The notes beneath the pieces were generated by a model. The model did no database searches. It was not told where the DNA came from and saw only the letters and a program-made list of their open reading frames with translations. The position numbers and the translations under genes are program-made. Below are positions 9,361 to 17,774 of a DNA stretch of 64,000 bases, piece after piece (within the stretch, counting starts at the first letter, position 1; every line of letters begins with the position of its first letter). Source of the stretch: Pseudomonadota bacterium. Its GTDB lineage: Bacteria > Campylobacterota > Campylobacteria > Campylobacterales > Sulfurospirillaceae. The stretch is from positions 1 through 64,000 of the forward strand of contig JAGDMU010000005.1 of the NCBI GenBank assembly GCA_017860615.1, read 5' to 3'.

Positions 9361-9589
9361 TTTATGCTCATCTGTATGTCTGCTAAATTAAAAAACACAG
9401 CAAAACAAGCTACCTTCATTTTTTAACATAGTGTGCTTGAATTTTAACGCAAAGGTGTCACAGTTTGCGTCACAAAAAAAATTTTGAACATTTCCTTTGA
9501 TATTCTGATGAAAAGAGTACTGATAGATGAGCATTTTATGAGGTAAAAGCAAATGTCATGAAGATATTACAGGATGTGTTACTACAAAA

Positions 9590-9610
9590 GATGCCCTAAA
9601 TAAGGGCATC
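9590..9610 (-). terminator. Hairpin downstream of the regulator gene
   Basis: GATGCCCT (9590-9597) pairs with AGGGCATC (9603-9610) around a 5-nt loop. On the minus strand the stem is followed by CTTTTGT, a weak T tract. It lies 58 bp past the stop of the regulator at 9669 and is probably its terminator. Confidence 0.5.
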
Positions 9611-9668
9611 TCTAAACGTGGACTTACACTCTATATTGTTTTTGCTATGTACCACTAAATGGTATCAA

Positions 9669-10424
9669 TTACAAAAGCAAAAGGCAGCAATCAGCCATAG
9701 ACAACCAAGGTAAGCAAAATTTCATAATGGTACCACTGGAAGTATGGGTCGTTTCTTCTATCTTGGAATTGGCGATTTTATAGCCTTCGCCTTTAACCGT
9801 TTCGATGAAATGAAAAGGCAGTAGTTTAGCCCTTAGCTGTCGCACTAATGACCGAATCCGCTCTTCACTGACTGCTTCATCTTGGTAGACATAGTATTCA
9901 ATTTCATGAGAAGAGACAATATGATGTGATTTCATAAAGAGTAATTTAAGCAATAATGCCTCTTTTCTCCCTAAAACAACCTCTTCTTCATGATTCATAA
10001 ATTTAGCATGTTTAAAATCAAAATAGATGTCTTTTGTAACAAAGAAGGTATCATCATTCCAAATATCGCATAATTTGTAAATTCTAAATGCAATCTCTTG
10101 TGGAGAAAAATTTTTCACAATGATGTCTTCATAGGAGAGATAATAAAGCGTTTTAAAATTTTTAGGATCAAAATTTGATTCGATAATAAGTAAGATGGGA
10201 ACATCCACACCATTTTCTCTTAGGTAATGCATAATAGAAGGGTCTATGGGATTTTTAAGATTGAGAATAAAAAGAGCATAAGAAGATAATGACGAAACAT
10301 CTTCTTCAAAAATGGCTTCTTCTTTTTGTACCTTTTTGATTTTCATTTTTAAGCGTAACTGGTTTAAATACGTATCAATACTATCGGCTAACTCTTCATC
10401 TGGTTCAAGAAGAAAAACTTTCAC
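9669..10424 (-). CDS. OmpR-like DNA-binding protein with non-phosphorylatable receiver, copy 2
   Basis: 251 residues: receiver-like domain (1-120) and winged helix (about 130-220, EERIRSLVRQLRAKL and ETVKGEGYKI). The phosphoacceptor Asp is Asn (FILNLKNP, residue 55), while a Lys near residue 104 is kept (IIVKNFS). It is a paralogue of the regulator at 12275, sharing the FILNLKNP and KLC-IWND segments and the winged helix. Each lies downstream of genes for the flavoprotein system, suggesting dedicated control. Oddly, it carries about 30 extra C-terminal residues ending in a hydrophobic, Cys-rich tail (PWLSMADCCLLLL) not seen in the paralogue. Confidence 0.8.
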   Translation of the reverse strand: MKVFLLEPDEELADSIDTYLNQLRLKMKIKKVQKEEAIFEEDVSSLSSYALFILNLKNPIDPSIMHYLRENGVDVPILLIIESNFDPKNFKTLYYLSYEDIIVKNFSPQEIAFRIYKLCDIWNDDTFFVTKDIYFDFKHAKFMNHEEEVVLGRKEALLLKLLFMKSHHIVSSHEIEYYVYQDEAVSEERIRSLVRQLRAKLLPFHFIETVKGEGYKIANSKIEETTHTSSGTIMKFCLPWLSMADCCLLLL

Positions 10425-10494
10425 TTTACTCCTTTTTCGTGATTTGTTCGTCAGTTTATCATCTTGAAACTGAAACTCCTATAATAATGTAAGT

Positions 10495-10527
10495 ACAGGG
10501 CTTTAAAAGATACTTGTAAAGCCCTGT
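10495..10527 (-). terminator. Terminator hairpin after flavoprotein copy 2
   Basis: ACAGGGCTTTA (10495-10505) pairs with TAAAGCCCTGT (10517-10527), an 11-bp stem with an 11-nt loop, 13 bp past the flavoprotein stop. On the minus strand the sequence after it is only moderately T-rich (ACTTACATTATTA). Confidence 0.65.
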
Positions 10528-10539
10528 TTATATTTAAAA

Positions 10540-12105
10540 TTAGATCGTTTCGCCTGCGATCATACCAAATGTTAAACAATCGGTTACTGCAACCGTTCCT
10601 AAACGGCTTGCACCGTGCGTTCCACCTGTGACTTCACCCGCAGCAAAAAGACCCGGAATTGGTTTGCCTGTATTTGCGGAGATAACTTGTGCTTTTGTAT
10701 TGATATGTAAACCACCCATGGTATGGTGAGGTTTTGGCACCAAGCGAATCGCGTAAAATGGTCCTTTCATCTCAATCGCTTCTTTACCTTTTACATCTTT
10801 AAGCGTTTGTTTTTTGAACTGATCTTCAACCCCATTTTTAGCATCTTCGTTGTACTTTTTGATGGTCTCTTTTAGTGCATCTAGCGGAATTTTGTAGTTG
10901 GCTGCAAGCGCGTCAAGTGTGTCGAATTTTTTCATAACGCCACCTTGAAGACCTTTTTCAATTTGAGGGTAAATTTGCGTATCAAACGTATTGTATGTGC
11001 CAATGGCTACGGGGTAAGCTTTTGGAGCTTCTCTTAAGATGACATACTCAGCGTCCGCTCTTGTTTTACGATCTGCCATTTCGTTCATAAATCGCTTACC
11101 ATTTCTAACATCAACGGCGACACCAAATTTAAACAAGCCTTGTTGTGTTAAAAGTGGTGCTACACCAAAACCCCTCTCATCTGGACTTGCCCATGGTCCT
11201 TGTTGAATCCAGTCAATATGCACGGGAAGTGCACCGATTTGGAATGCTTTTAAAAGTGCTCCTGCGGTTGCGCCATCATGGTTGGTCGCATCCATATCTT
11301 CTACAAGGCGTGGATCTTGTATTTTTCTAAAGATTTTATCCATAGAAAAACCACCACTGGCTAAGATAACACCTTTTTTAGCACGGTAAACTTTTTTCTC
11401 ACCTGTTTTGTTTTCCACATCATCGCTCAGAAGTTTGACATCAAAACGGTAGTTGATACGAGCTGTGACACCTAAAACACTCAGACCATCATTGCTCATC
11501 ACAAAATCATCCATTTTGGTACGTGTCATAATTTTACAACCAGGAAGTTTTTCGACAAATTCATGCATCGGTTTAATAACGCCTGATCCACTCATATTGT
11601 CCGTAACAAGTGTTCTTGGAGCGGAGTGACCACCAAACCATGCAGGTTTAACATCTTGCCATTTTGCACCACATTTGATAGAAAAATCAAGTGCATCTTG
11701 TGATCGTTTAACAATCGTCTCAAGTAATTCAACATGGTTGATACCAAGACCTGCTTTTAAACAATCTTTGATAAATTGCTCACCAGAATCTTCAATACCA
11801 TATTTTTTTTGCCATGAACTGTTTGGAATAGCCATACCACCACCGTTGATAACAGAGTTACCGCCAATTCGTCCCATTTTCTCTAAGATAAGCACTTTAT
11901 AGCCTCTCTCTGCCGCTTTTGCCGCAGCTGCAAGCCCCGCAAATCCTGTACCAATAACGATAACATCGTACTCTTCATCAAACTTAACATCTTTTTCGGT
12001 TGGTGCGGCTGCCATTGCATTGCTTGCACTAAGCATTGCTAAACCTGCTGTACCAAGAGCGCCTAACTTCAGAGCGTCACGTCTCGACATTGACTCTTTA
12101 TTCAT
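10540..12105 (-). CDS. Tat-exported FAD reductase of the fumarate reductase/flavocytochrome c family, copy 2
   Basis: 521 residues with a Tat signal (MSRRDALKLG, cleavage after AMAA), an FAD-binding motif (VIVIGTGFAGLAAAAKAAERG) and the family active-site regions: GKRFMNEMADRKTRAD with the likely proton-donor Arg, PHHTMGG, and GGTHGASRLG. The segment where fumarate reductases carry a substrate-binding His reads IQQGPWASP, so fumarate may not be the substrate; urocanate-, methacrylate- or acrylate-type substrates are candidates. There is no haem domain, so electrons must come from separate cytochromes such as those at 14574-15640. It is a near copy of the protein at 15643, with the same length. 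Confidence 0.85.
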   Translation of the reverse strand: MNKESMSRRDALKLGALGTAGLAMLSASNAMAAAPTEKDVKFDEEYDVIVIGTGFAGLAAAAKAAERGYKVLILEKMGRIGGNSVINGGGMAIPNSSWQKKYGIEDSGEQFIKDCLKAGLGINHVELLETIVKRSQDALDFSIKCGAKWQDVKPAWFGGHSAPRTLVTDNMSGSGVIKPMHEFVEKLPGCKIMTRTKMDDFVMSNDGLSVLGVTARINYRFDVKLLSDDVENKTGEKKVYRAKKGVILASGGFSMDKIFRKIQDPRLVEDMDATNHDGATAGALLKAFQIGALPVHIDWIQQGPWASPDERGFGVAPLLTQQGLFKFGVAVDVRNGKRFMNEMADRKTRADAEYVILREAPKAYPVAIGTYNTFDTQIYPQIEKGLQGGVMKKFDTLDALAANYKIPLDALKETIKKYNEDAKNGVEDQFKKQTLKDVKGKEAIEMKGPFYAIRLVPKPHHTMGGLHINTKAQVISANTGKPIPGLFAAGEVTGGTHGASRLGTVAVTDCLTFGMIAGETI

Positions 12106-12150
12106 TGTATAACTCCTTAAAATAAGATGATATTATTTACTTCAACTTAA

Positions 12151-12180
12151 ATTATATCAACCAGCTGTGATATTTATTGT
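12151..12180 (-). promoter_or_regulatory. Promoter of flavoprotein copy 2 with shared box
   Basis: On the minus strand the box ACAnTAAATATCACAG (12180-12165) is followed after 8 nt by TATAAT (12156-12151), about 45 bp upstream of the ATG. The same box and spacing occur before the other flavoprotein gene at 17250-17279. The box occupies the -35 position, so it is probably an activator site. Confidence 0.6.
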
Positions 12181-12274
12181 TAGTTTTTTATTTAAGAATT
12201 ATTTAAGAAATTTACTTTTTTGTGAGGTGTGAAGCGAATGAGAGATGACTCTTTTTGAATGTTTTAGCACTTTG

Positions 12275-12940
12275 TTATTTCACCAAATCATTTACAATTT
12301 GATACCCTTTTCCATGGAATGTTCTAATCAAATCGTAAGGAAGCTTATCTCTAAGTTGTTTTACAAGTGCTCGAATTCTTTCTTGACTGACCACCTCATT
12401 TTGATACACAAAAGAGATTATTTCAGTACACGTCGTGACACCATGAAATTTTAAAAACAGACATTTAAGAAGTAATGCTTCTTTTTTACCAAGAAGTATA
12501 TGTTTGTCATTAAAGATAAACATCCTTTTTCGAAAATCAAAACATATTCCTTTGCCCAAATAAAAAATATTATCATTCCAAATGTGACATAATTTATAAA
12601 TTCTATAAACGATCTCTTCGACTGAAAAATTTTTAATAATAATATCGTTATAGGAGAAAGAAGAGAGTGTTTGAAATATTTGTGGGGATAGTGTAGGTTC
12701 TAATATCAATAGAACAGGTGCTAGTTTTCCATTTGTTCTGATAAAGTCTAATATTTTGGTATCTGCTGGATTTTTAAGGTTAAGAATAAAAAGAGAATAC
12801 TCTTCCAAGAAGAGTTCTTCATCAAAAATATCATGTTCATTTTGTGTTTTTTTGACATCTATTTTTAAGCGACACTGATTAAGACAGATATCGATCTCAT
12901 TTTGTAAATTTAGATCAGGATCAAGAAAAAAAATCTTCAT
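12275..12940 (-). CDS. OmpR-like DNA-binding protein with non-phosphorylatable receiver, copy 1
   Basis: 221 residues with a receiver-like N-terminal half and a winged-helix C-terminal half (VSQERIRALVKQLRDKL, TFHGKGYQIV). Asn54 replaces the phosphoacceptor Asp (FILNLKNP); a Lys near residue 103 is kept (IIIKNFS). It is paralogous to the regulator at 9669 and sits between the porin and flavoprotein copy 2. No histidine kinase gene is adjacent, fitting a regulator that senses something other than phosphate. Its target could be the shared box before both flavoprotein genes; that is inference. Confidence 0.8.
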   Translation of the reverse strand: MKIFFLDPDLNLQNEIDICLNQCRLKIDVKKTQNEHDIFDEELFLEEYSLFILNLKNPADTKILDFIRTNGKLAPVLLILEPTLSPQIFQTLSSFSYNDIIIKNFSVEEIVYRIYKLCHIWNDNIFYLGKGICFDFRKRMFIFNDKHILLGKKEALLLKCLFLKFHGVTTCTEIISFVYQNEVVSQERIRALVKQLRDKLPYDLIRTFHGKGYQIVNDLVK

Positions 12941-13032
12941 TTTAACTCTTTTTTATTCTGCTTTGGATTACCCCGTCTTATCGTCGTCTTTTCACAGAAA
13001 CTTCGTTTTGAGCTTTACTTTCAAGGCGTATT

Positions 13033-13051
13033 CAGAGTTCTGCAAGAACTC
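13033..13051. repeat. Small inverted repeat between porin and regulator genes
   Basis: AGAGTTC (13033-13039) and GAACTCT (13045-13051) form a 7-bp stem with a 5-nt loop in the gap after the porin gene. No T tract follows on either strand, so it may be a weak terminator or an operator. Confidence 0.3.
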
Positions 13052-13108
13052 TATTAAAAGAGACTTCACACACACTAACGCTGCAAAGCCTCTTTCGTTT
13101 TCTAGCAA

Positions 13109-14458
13109 TTAGAATTTATAGTGAAGATAGAAACGTCCATAAAGGAAGTCATCATCATTACTTGTATTAGCCGCATTTGTTGTAGGATTATCATAAGTAC
13201 CATAACCTGCCCATAGACGTGTATGGAAGCCTTTTAACGCTCCAGTAAAGGCGTATTTGAGGTCGATGTTGATTTCATCCGCACCATCAAGGTTCATTCT
13301 TGTTGCAGCACTTGATCCACTGTTTAAGATACCTTCATCACTTTGGTCATAATGTGCGTATTTAAGACCTGCACTAAAGCCAGGAATGCCAAAGCCATAA
13401 ATCGCTTCAATAGAATAAGCATCTACACCTGCGAAGATAGCATTGTTAGTGAGCATATCGGTATACGCGATAGTATCAGGAACATGACCTAAAGTACCAG
13501 GGAAGTTTGCTTCATCATCCATTGTGGTATATGCGGCATTAAGTTTGACACCTGAAATTTCGGTTGCAACTTTAAAGCCATACAAACGTGCTTCATCACC
13601 ACCTGCTTCACTGCCAGGAGCAGGAGTCGCAAAAACTCTACTATCATAATCTGCCCCAGCATAGGTCATTGCTAAAGAGAGAGGATGACTGATCGGAAGT
13701 TTATACTCTGCTTGAAGGTAATATTGGTCATACCCACCAGTACCTACAAAAACGGGAGCATCATAAAATCGCTTATCTTCATTGGTTGTCATGTATTGAC
13801 CATCAAGGGTTAAGCCTGTAATGCTTGTATTTTTAAAGAAAACAGAATAGATACCTTTTTCTAAATGCATATCTTGTTGTGTTGCTGTATTTCTTGCATC
13901 ATCACCATAACGCATTTGCCAATCTTGAATATACATTAACTTAATCATCGTTTGAGGGATTTCATTGAAGGTTAAAATAGCCGCATCAAAAGAGTCTTCA
14001 AGGGCAAATGCTGAACTTGTCATAATAAGAGGTGTTTTAATTTTTTGGCGACCGATTGCAATATTTGATTTTAAGAAATTGTATTGAATATACGCTTCTG
14101 AAAGTAAGGTGGTACTGACAGAGTTACGCTCATCATCTTCAGTATTAGGTTGATATGCTCCAGCAGCATTATCACTTTTATGCCAGTCTAAGTCATGTGC
14201 AGCTTGGAAACCAAAGCCAAGTTTAAATCCTTGAAAACTATCGGTTACATAGCGCAATTCTGCTGCGATAGAGCCAACATTAACATTGTTTACAGGTGCT
14301 GTTTGGGTATCTGCGCTTGAGTGAGAACCAGCAGTATAAACAAATCTCAAGTCGCCGCTTACTTTACCGTTTTTAAACGCTTCTTCCAAAGTATCCGCTG
14401 CATAGGCAACGCTACTGAGTGTCATTAAGGCTACTAAGGATAATTTAACGAGTTTCAT
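13109..14458 (-). CDS. OprD/MOMP-like outer membrane porin
   Basis: 449 residues with a signal peptide (MKLVKLSLVALMTLSSVAYA) followed by DTLEEAFKNGKVSGDLRF, the usual start of campylobacterial OprD-type porins, and a C-terminal aromatic residue (RFYLHYKF) typical of beta-barrels. Alternating hydrophobic residues run through the protein. It probably admits substrates for the periplasmic reductases encoded on both sides. It follows the NapC-type gene by 115 bp, with a possible terminator between them, so it may have its own promoter. Substrate specificity cannot be read from the sequence. Confidence 0.82.
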   Translation of the reverse strand: MKLVKLSLVALMTLSSVAYAADTLEEAFKNGKVSGDLRFVYTAGSHSSADTQTAPVNNVNVGSIAAELRYVTDSFQGFKLGFGFQAAHDLDWHKSDNAAGAYQPNTEDDERNSVSTTLLSEAYIQYNFLKSNIAIGRQKIKTPLIMTSSAFALEDSFDAAILTFNEIPQTMIKLMYIQDWQMRYGDDARNTATQQDMHLEKGIYSVFFKNTSITGLTLDGQYMTTNEDKRFYDAPVFVGTGGYDQYYLQAEYKLPISHPLSLAMTYAGADYDSRVFATPAPGSEAGGDEARLYGFKVATEISGVKLNAAYTTMDDEANFPGTLGHVPDTIAYTDMLTNNAIFAGVDAYSIEAIYGFGIPGFSAGLKYAHYDQSDEGILNSGSSAATRMNLDGADEINIDLKYAFTGALKGFHTRLWAGYGTYDNPTTNAANTSNDDDFLYGRFYLHYKF

Positions 14459-14524
14459 CTTTCTTCCTTATCGTTATTTTAGAATCCATCTTGCGCATTA
14501 AATGCAAAAAAGATTTAAGTGTTT

Positions 14525-14560
14525 CTCCCGTTTGAAACATCCGCACGCTTAAAACGGGAG
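14525..14560 (-). terminator. Hairpin between NapC-type and porin genes
   Basis: CTCCCGTTT (14525-14533) pairs with AAACGGGAG (14552-14560) around an 18-nt loop, 13 bp beyond the NapC-type stop. The downstream minus-strand sequence (AAACACTTAAAT) is a poor T tract, so it may be a partial terminator or a processing site. Confidence 0.45.
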
Positions 14561-14573
14561 CTTTAATTTGCCC

Positions 14574-15209
14574 TTACTTTTTCAACTCTTCAGCTAATTT
14601 TTTCTCAGCCTCTTCTTTTTTCTTATCTAACTTACCTTTGTAATACTCATACTCAGGTTTGTAGTAATTGAGCATACTTCTAAGCCCTTTATGCCCTACT
14701 TCTACGTGACAGGAAGCACAGCTAATTTCTTTGGCTGTGTCTTTCAAGCTATCGTAATGCGCGTGCATTTTACGACCTTGCTCACTGATCGCTTCATTGG
14801 TTTTGTAGTTGGTATGACATCCCACACACGCTTCATCTTTGACAAAGTGTGCTCTGTTGGCACGATTTGCTTGCCAATCAATGGCATCAACATTACCAAA
14901 GAAGTGAATCGCTCCTTCTACAGCACCGTTTCTAGCTTTTGTTGCAATATACGCAAAAACATTATCATGAGGTAAGTGACAGGTTACACAGGTAACTTTA
15001 ATGCCTATTTTACCTGCCCCTCCATGAACGTCATTGTGATACGCTGCAACCATTGGTTTCATCTCATGACACACAACACAAAACTTATCATCGCTTGTTC
15101 GATGAAGACCTTCATAAAGAATCCATGAACTGAGTAACCCTACCAAAACACCTACTAAAACCGTAAGTAGCATGTTGTTTTTTATGATGAGAAATATTTT
15201 TTTGATCAT
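14574..15209 (-). CDS. NapC/NirT-family tetrahaem quinol dehydrogenase
   Basis: 211 residues: one N-terminal membrane helix (about 12-33) and four CxxCH haem sites (CVVCH, CVTCH, CVGCH, CASCH). The C-terminus is Lys/Glu-rich. The protein should oxidise menaquinol and pass electrons to the periplasmic tetrahaem cytochrome encoded just upstream. The ATG at 15209 overlaps the stop of that gene (ATGA), which favours it over an upstream start. Together with the genes at 15206 and 15643 it forms a three-gene unit like the Wolinella fccABC methacrylate reductase system, recalled from the literature. Confidence 0.88.
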   Translation of the reverse strand: MIKKIFLIIKNNMLLTVLVGVLVGLLSSWILYEGLHRTSDDKFCVVCHEMKPMVAAYHNDVHGGAGKIGIKVTCVTCHLPHDNVFAYIATKARNGAVEGAIHFFGNVDAIDWQANRANRAHFVKDEACVGCHTNYKTNEAISEQGRKMHAHYDSLKDTAKEISCASCHVEVGHKGLRSMLNYYKPEYEYYKGKLDKKKEEAEKKLAEELKK

Positions 15210-15640
15210 GGTGTCGGCCTCATCCAAAGTTTCACATCATTGCTGTGGCAACTTAAACACATATTATCCGACTTCTTATGTTCAAAGTGACACTCATCAC
15301 AATAAAGTTTAGGACCATCGTGAATAGAGTTGTGTGGATTTGTATGTAAGTTATCCATAAATTTCAGTCTATCTGCCAAATACTGTTTTGTTTTATGACA
15401 CGATAAACACCCTTTATCGTCGATCGCTTTAAAATTTTCTGGGTCATCCCCTTGTCCTTCATGGCAGTCAACACATTTAAATGACAACTTTTCATGATGA
15501 GGCTTAAGAGTAAATTTTTCTTTAAGCTCAGGCGTAATCTTTAGCTGAGGAGAAGAAGCGTTCACTTCACTCCCCACCAAAGACATCACTCCAAGAATGA
15601 GAAAAAACCCTAATGCTAAAAGAGTTTTTTTGCTACGCAT
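15206..15640 (-). CDS. Periplasmic tetrahaem cytochrome c (flavocytochrome c haem subunit)
   Basis: 144 residues with a signal peptide (MRSKKTLLALGFFLILGVMS) and four CxxCH sites (CVDCH, CLSCH, CDECH, CLSCH) spaced as in the haem domain of Shewanella fumarate reductase. It most likely shuttles electrons from the NapC-type protein to the flavoprotein encoded immediately upstream. The ATG at 15640 lies 2 bp after the flavoprotein stop, so translation is coupled; an in-frame start at 15673 would overlap the flavoprotein and lacks a signal peptide start. Confidence 0.88.
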   Translation of the reverse strand: MRSKKTLLALGFFLILGVMSLVGSEVNASSPQLKITPELKEKFTLKPHHEKLSFKCVDCHEGQGDDPENFKAIDDKGCLSCHKTKQYLADRLKFMDNLHTNPHNSIHDGPKLYCDECHFEHKKSDNMCLSCHSNDVKLWMRPTP

Positions 15641-15642
15641 GA

Positions 15643-17208
15643 TTAGATGTTTTCTCCTGCAACAAAGCCACATACTAAACAGTCAGCAATCGCACAACTA
15701 CCTAAACGGCTTGCACCGTGTGTTCCACCTGTGACTTCACCCGCGGCAAATAAACCTGCGATTGGTTTGTTGGTATTTGCTGAGATAACTTGCGCTTTTG
15801 TGTTAATTTTTACACCACCCATAGTATGGTGAGGTTTTGGTACTGTACGAATTGCATAGAAAGGTCCTTTCATTTCAATACATTCTTTACCTTTCATATC
15901 TTTCAGCGTCTGTTTTTTGAACTGATCTTCAACACCGTTTTTAGCATCTTCATTGTATTTTGCAATGGTTTCTTTTAATGCCGCTGCTGGGATTTTGTAG
16001 TTTGCAGCAAGTGCGTCAAGGGTATCGAATTTTTTCATTACGCCACCTTGAAGACCTTTTTCAATCGCTGCATAGATTTGCTCATCAAACGTATTGTAAG
16101 TACCAATTGCAACTGGGTATGCTTTTGGATCTTCTCTTAAGATAACATACTGTGCGTCTGCTCTTGTTTTTCTGTCTGCCATTTCATTCATGAAACGTTT
16201 ACCGTTTCTAATATCAACACAAACACCTTTTACAAATAAACCTTGTTGTGTAAGAAGTGGCGCTACACCAAAGCCTCTCTCATCTGGGCTTGCCCATGGA
16301 CCTTCTTGAATCCAGCTAATGTGTACAGGAAGTGCTCCAATTTGGAAAGCTTTTAAAAGTGCTCCCGCTGTTGCACCATCATGATTTGTTGCATCCATAT
16401 CTGGAGCCATACGTGGGTCTTGAATTTTTCTGTACTCTTTATCCATTGCAAAACCACCGCTGGCTAAGATAACACCTTTTTTCGCACGGTAAACTTTTTT
16501 CTCGCCTGATTTGTTTTCAATGTCATCACTGTAAAGTTTGTTGTCAAAACGGTAGTTGATACGCGCAGTTACACCAATAACAGTTGTACCATCGTTGCTC
16601 ATAACAAAGTCATCCATTTTCGCACGGGTTACAAGTTTACAACCTGGGAGTTTCTCTACAAATGCTGCCATTGGTTGAATAATCGCAGAACCGCTCATAT
16701 TTTCTGTAACAATTGTTCTAGCTACTGAGTGGCCACCAAAATGGGTTGGTTTTTTACCTGTTTGGTATTTTGCGCCACATTTTACGGTAAAGTCAAATAC
16801 TTCTTGTGCACGATCAGCGATGAGTTCAAGCATCTCAACGTGGTTAATACCAAGTCCCGCTTTTAAAGCATCTTTAATGAAAAGTGCTTTAGAGTCTTCG
16901 ATACCAAATGCTTTTTGGTCTTTATTCATAGGAACGGCAAATGCACCACCGTTGATAACAGAGTTACCACCCACACGACCCATTTTCTCTAAGATAAGAA
17001 CTTTATAGCCTCTCTCTGCTGCTTTAGCTGCTGCTGCCAAACCTGCAAAACCTGAACCAATAACGATAACATCGTACTCTTCATCAAACTTAACATCTTT
17101 TTCAGTTGGTGCTGCTGCCATTGCTTGGCTTGCACTTAACATTGCGGCACCTGCTCCAACAAAACCTAACTTCAGAGCGTCCCTTCTGGACATTTTCTCT
17201 TGACTCAT
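15643..17208 (-). CDS. Tat-exported FAD reductase of the fumarate reductase/flavocytochrome c family, copy 1
   Basis: 521 residues with a Tat signal (MSRRDALKLG), an FAD fold (VIVIGSGFAGLAAAAKAAERG), the active-site Arg region (KRFMNEMADRKTRAD), PHHTMGG and GGTHGASRLG. It is the first gene of the unit with the tetrahaem and NapC-type cytochromes, so it is the catalytic subunit of a periplasmic reductase that ends a menaquinol-fed chain. The region IQEGPWASP lacks the substrate His of fumarate reductase; an alternative unsaturated acid is likelier. It differs from the copy at 10540 mainly in about 25 residues near position 90-140. Confidence 0.87.
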   Translation of the reverse strand: MSQEKMSRRDALKLGFVGAGAAMLSASQAMAAAPTEKDVKFDEEYDVIVIGSGFAGLAAAAKAAERGYKVLILEKMGRVGGNSVINGGAFAVPMNKDQKAFGIEDSKALFIKDALKAGLGINHVEMLELIADRAQEVFDFTVKCGAKYQTGKKPTHFGGHSVARTIVTENMSGSAIIQPMAAFVEKLPGCKLVTRAKMDDFVMSNDGTTVIGVTARINYRFDNKLYSDDIENKSGEKKVYRAKKGVILASGGFAMDKEYRKIQDPRMAPDMDATNHDGATAGALLKAFQIGALPVHISWIQEGPWASPDERGFGVAPLLTQQGLFVKGVCVDIRNGKRFMNEMADRKTRADAQYVILREDPKAYPVAIGTYNTFDEQIYAAIEKGLQGGVMKKFDTLDALAANYKIPAAALKETIAKYNEDAKNGVEDQFKKQTLKDMKGKECIEMKGPFYAIRTVPKPHHTMGGVKINTKAQVISANTNKPIAGLFAAGEVTGGTHGASRLGSCAIADCLVCGFVAGENI

Positions 17209-17249
17209 TGTATAACTCCTTTTTGAAATGGTTTTTTATTTCTGCCTTA

Positions 17250-17279
17250 ATTCTAATAACTAACTGTGATATTTAATGT
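17250..17279 (-). promoter_or_regulatory. Promoter of flavoprotein copy 1 with shared box
   Basis: On the minus strand ACAnTAAATATCACAG (17279-17264) is followed after 8 nt by TAGAAT (17255-17250), about 42 bp before the ATG. Sequence and geometry match the promoter at 12151-12180, while the surrounding bases differ, so the box has been kept selectively. Confidence 0.6.
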
Positions 17280-17536
17280 GAGATATGTATAAAAAATTTA
17301 CTTTAAAGTTAAAAATGTCACTTCTTACTCAAAGTATTTATAAGAACTCTGAATTAATCGTTGTTTATCGAATGAAGAAAAAATATCTCATCGTTATTTC
17401 TATAGGAAATTTCGCAGAAAAGTAAACATTATTATTAAGCAAAAAACGAATTAAAATGGAGTAGACCTCTAAAATCACTGGTGAAATCAAAGCTAAGCCT
17501 TACTATTTCTTAATTATTTGAAGAGGAGAGAACTAG
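17280..17536. other. AT-rich intergenic region without a recognised gene
   Basis: No open frame of gene quality is visible. The right end may hold decayed upstream sequence of the peptide deformylase remnant, but in-frame stops prevent assignment. Confidence 0.5.
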
Positions 17537-17728
17537 GATGTTTTTTATATGGATACAAATGCATATCCACAGATTGTAAAATTCAATGACTTTGTAGCAA
17601 GAATTTTTCAACATGAATAGGATCATCTCTTAGGGAAAGTTTTTATAGATAGAGTTGAATCCACCCACGATATTGTGATGGAAAAGGAGTGTCCACGTAT
17701 TTTGAAAGAGCTGTTAGTCAATCAATAA
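17537..17728 (+). pseudogene. def: Peptide deformylase C-terminal remnant
   Basis: The plus-strand frame from 17537 reads DVFYMDTNAYPQIVKF, then NDFVARIFQHE, a TAG stop at 17618-17620, then DHLLGKVFIDRVESTHDIV and a TAA at 17726. This is the third peptide deformylase motif, HExxDH, with the residue after HE replaced by a stop, plus the family V-x-Y-x-D segment before it. The first two motifs (GxGLAAxQ and EGCLS) are absent and another TAG lies at 17534. It is a truncated, dead copy on the strand opposite to its neighbours; a functional def gene must lie elsewhere. Confidence 0.7.
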
Positions 17729-17774
17729 TCACCGCTTTTGAAAAGCCTCAGACGAAGTACTAAATACGATATTC

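Larger units (their letters stand above)
9122..9668. other. Intergenic region upstream of the lap operon
   Basis: About 545 bp with no convincing gene on either strand. It holds two similar palindromes (9321-9334 and 9347-9360), a GTCACA direct repeat near 9447-9466, and a hairpin at 9590-9610. The lap promoter is expected here, but no single sigma-70 match stands out. Confidence 0.5.

Noticed and set aside
9447-9466. GTCACA direct repeat as a CRP/FNR site
   Set aside because: The two halves are in the same orientation, not the inverted TGTGA-N6-TCACA arrangement.
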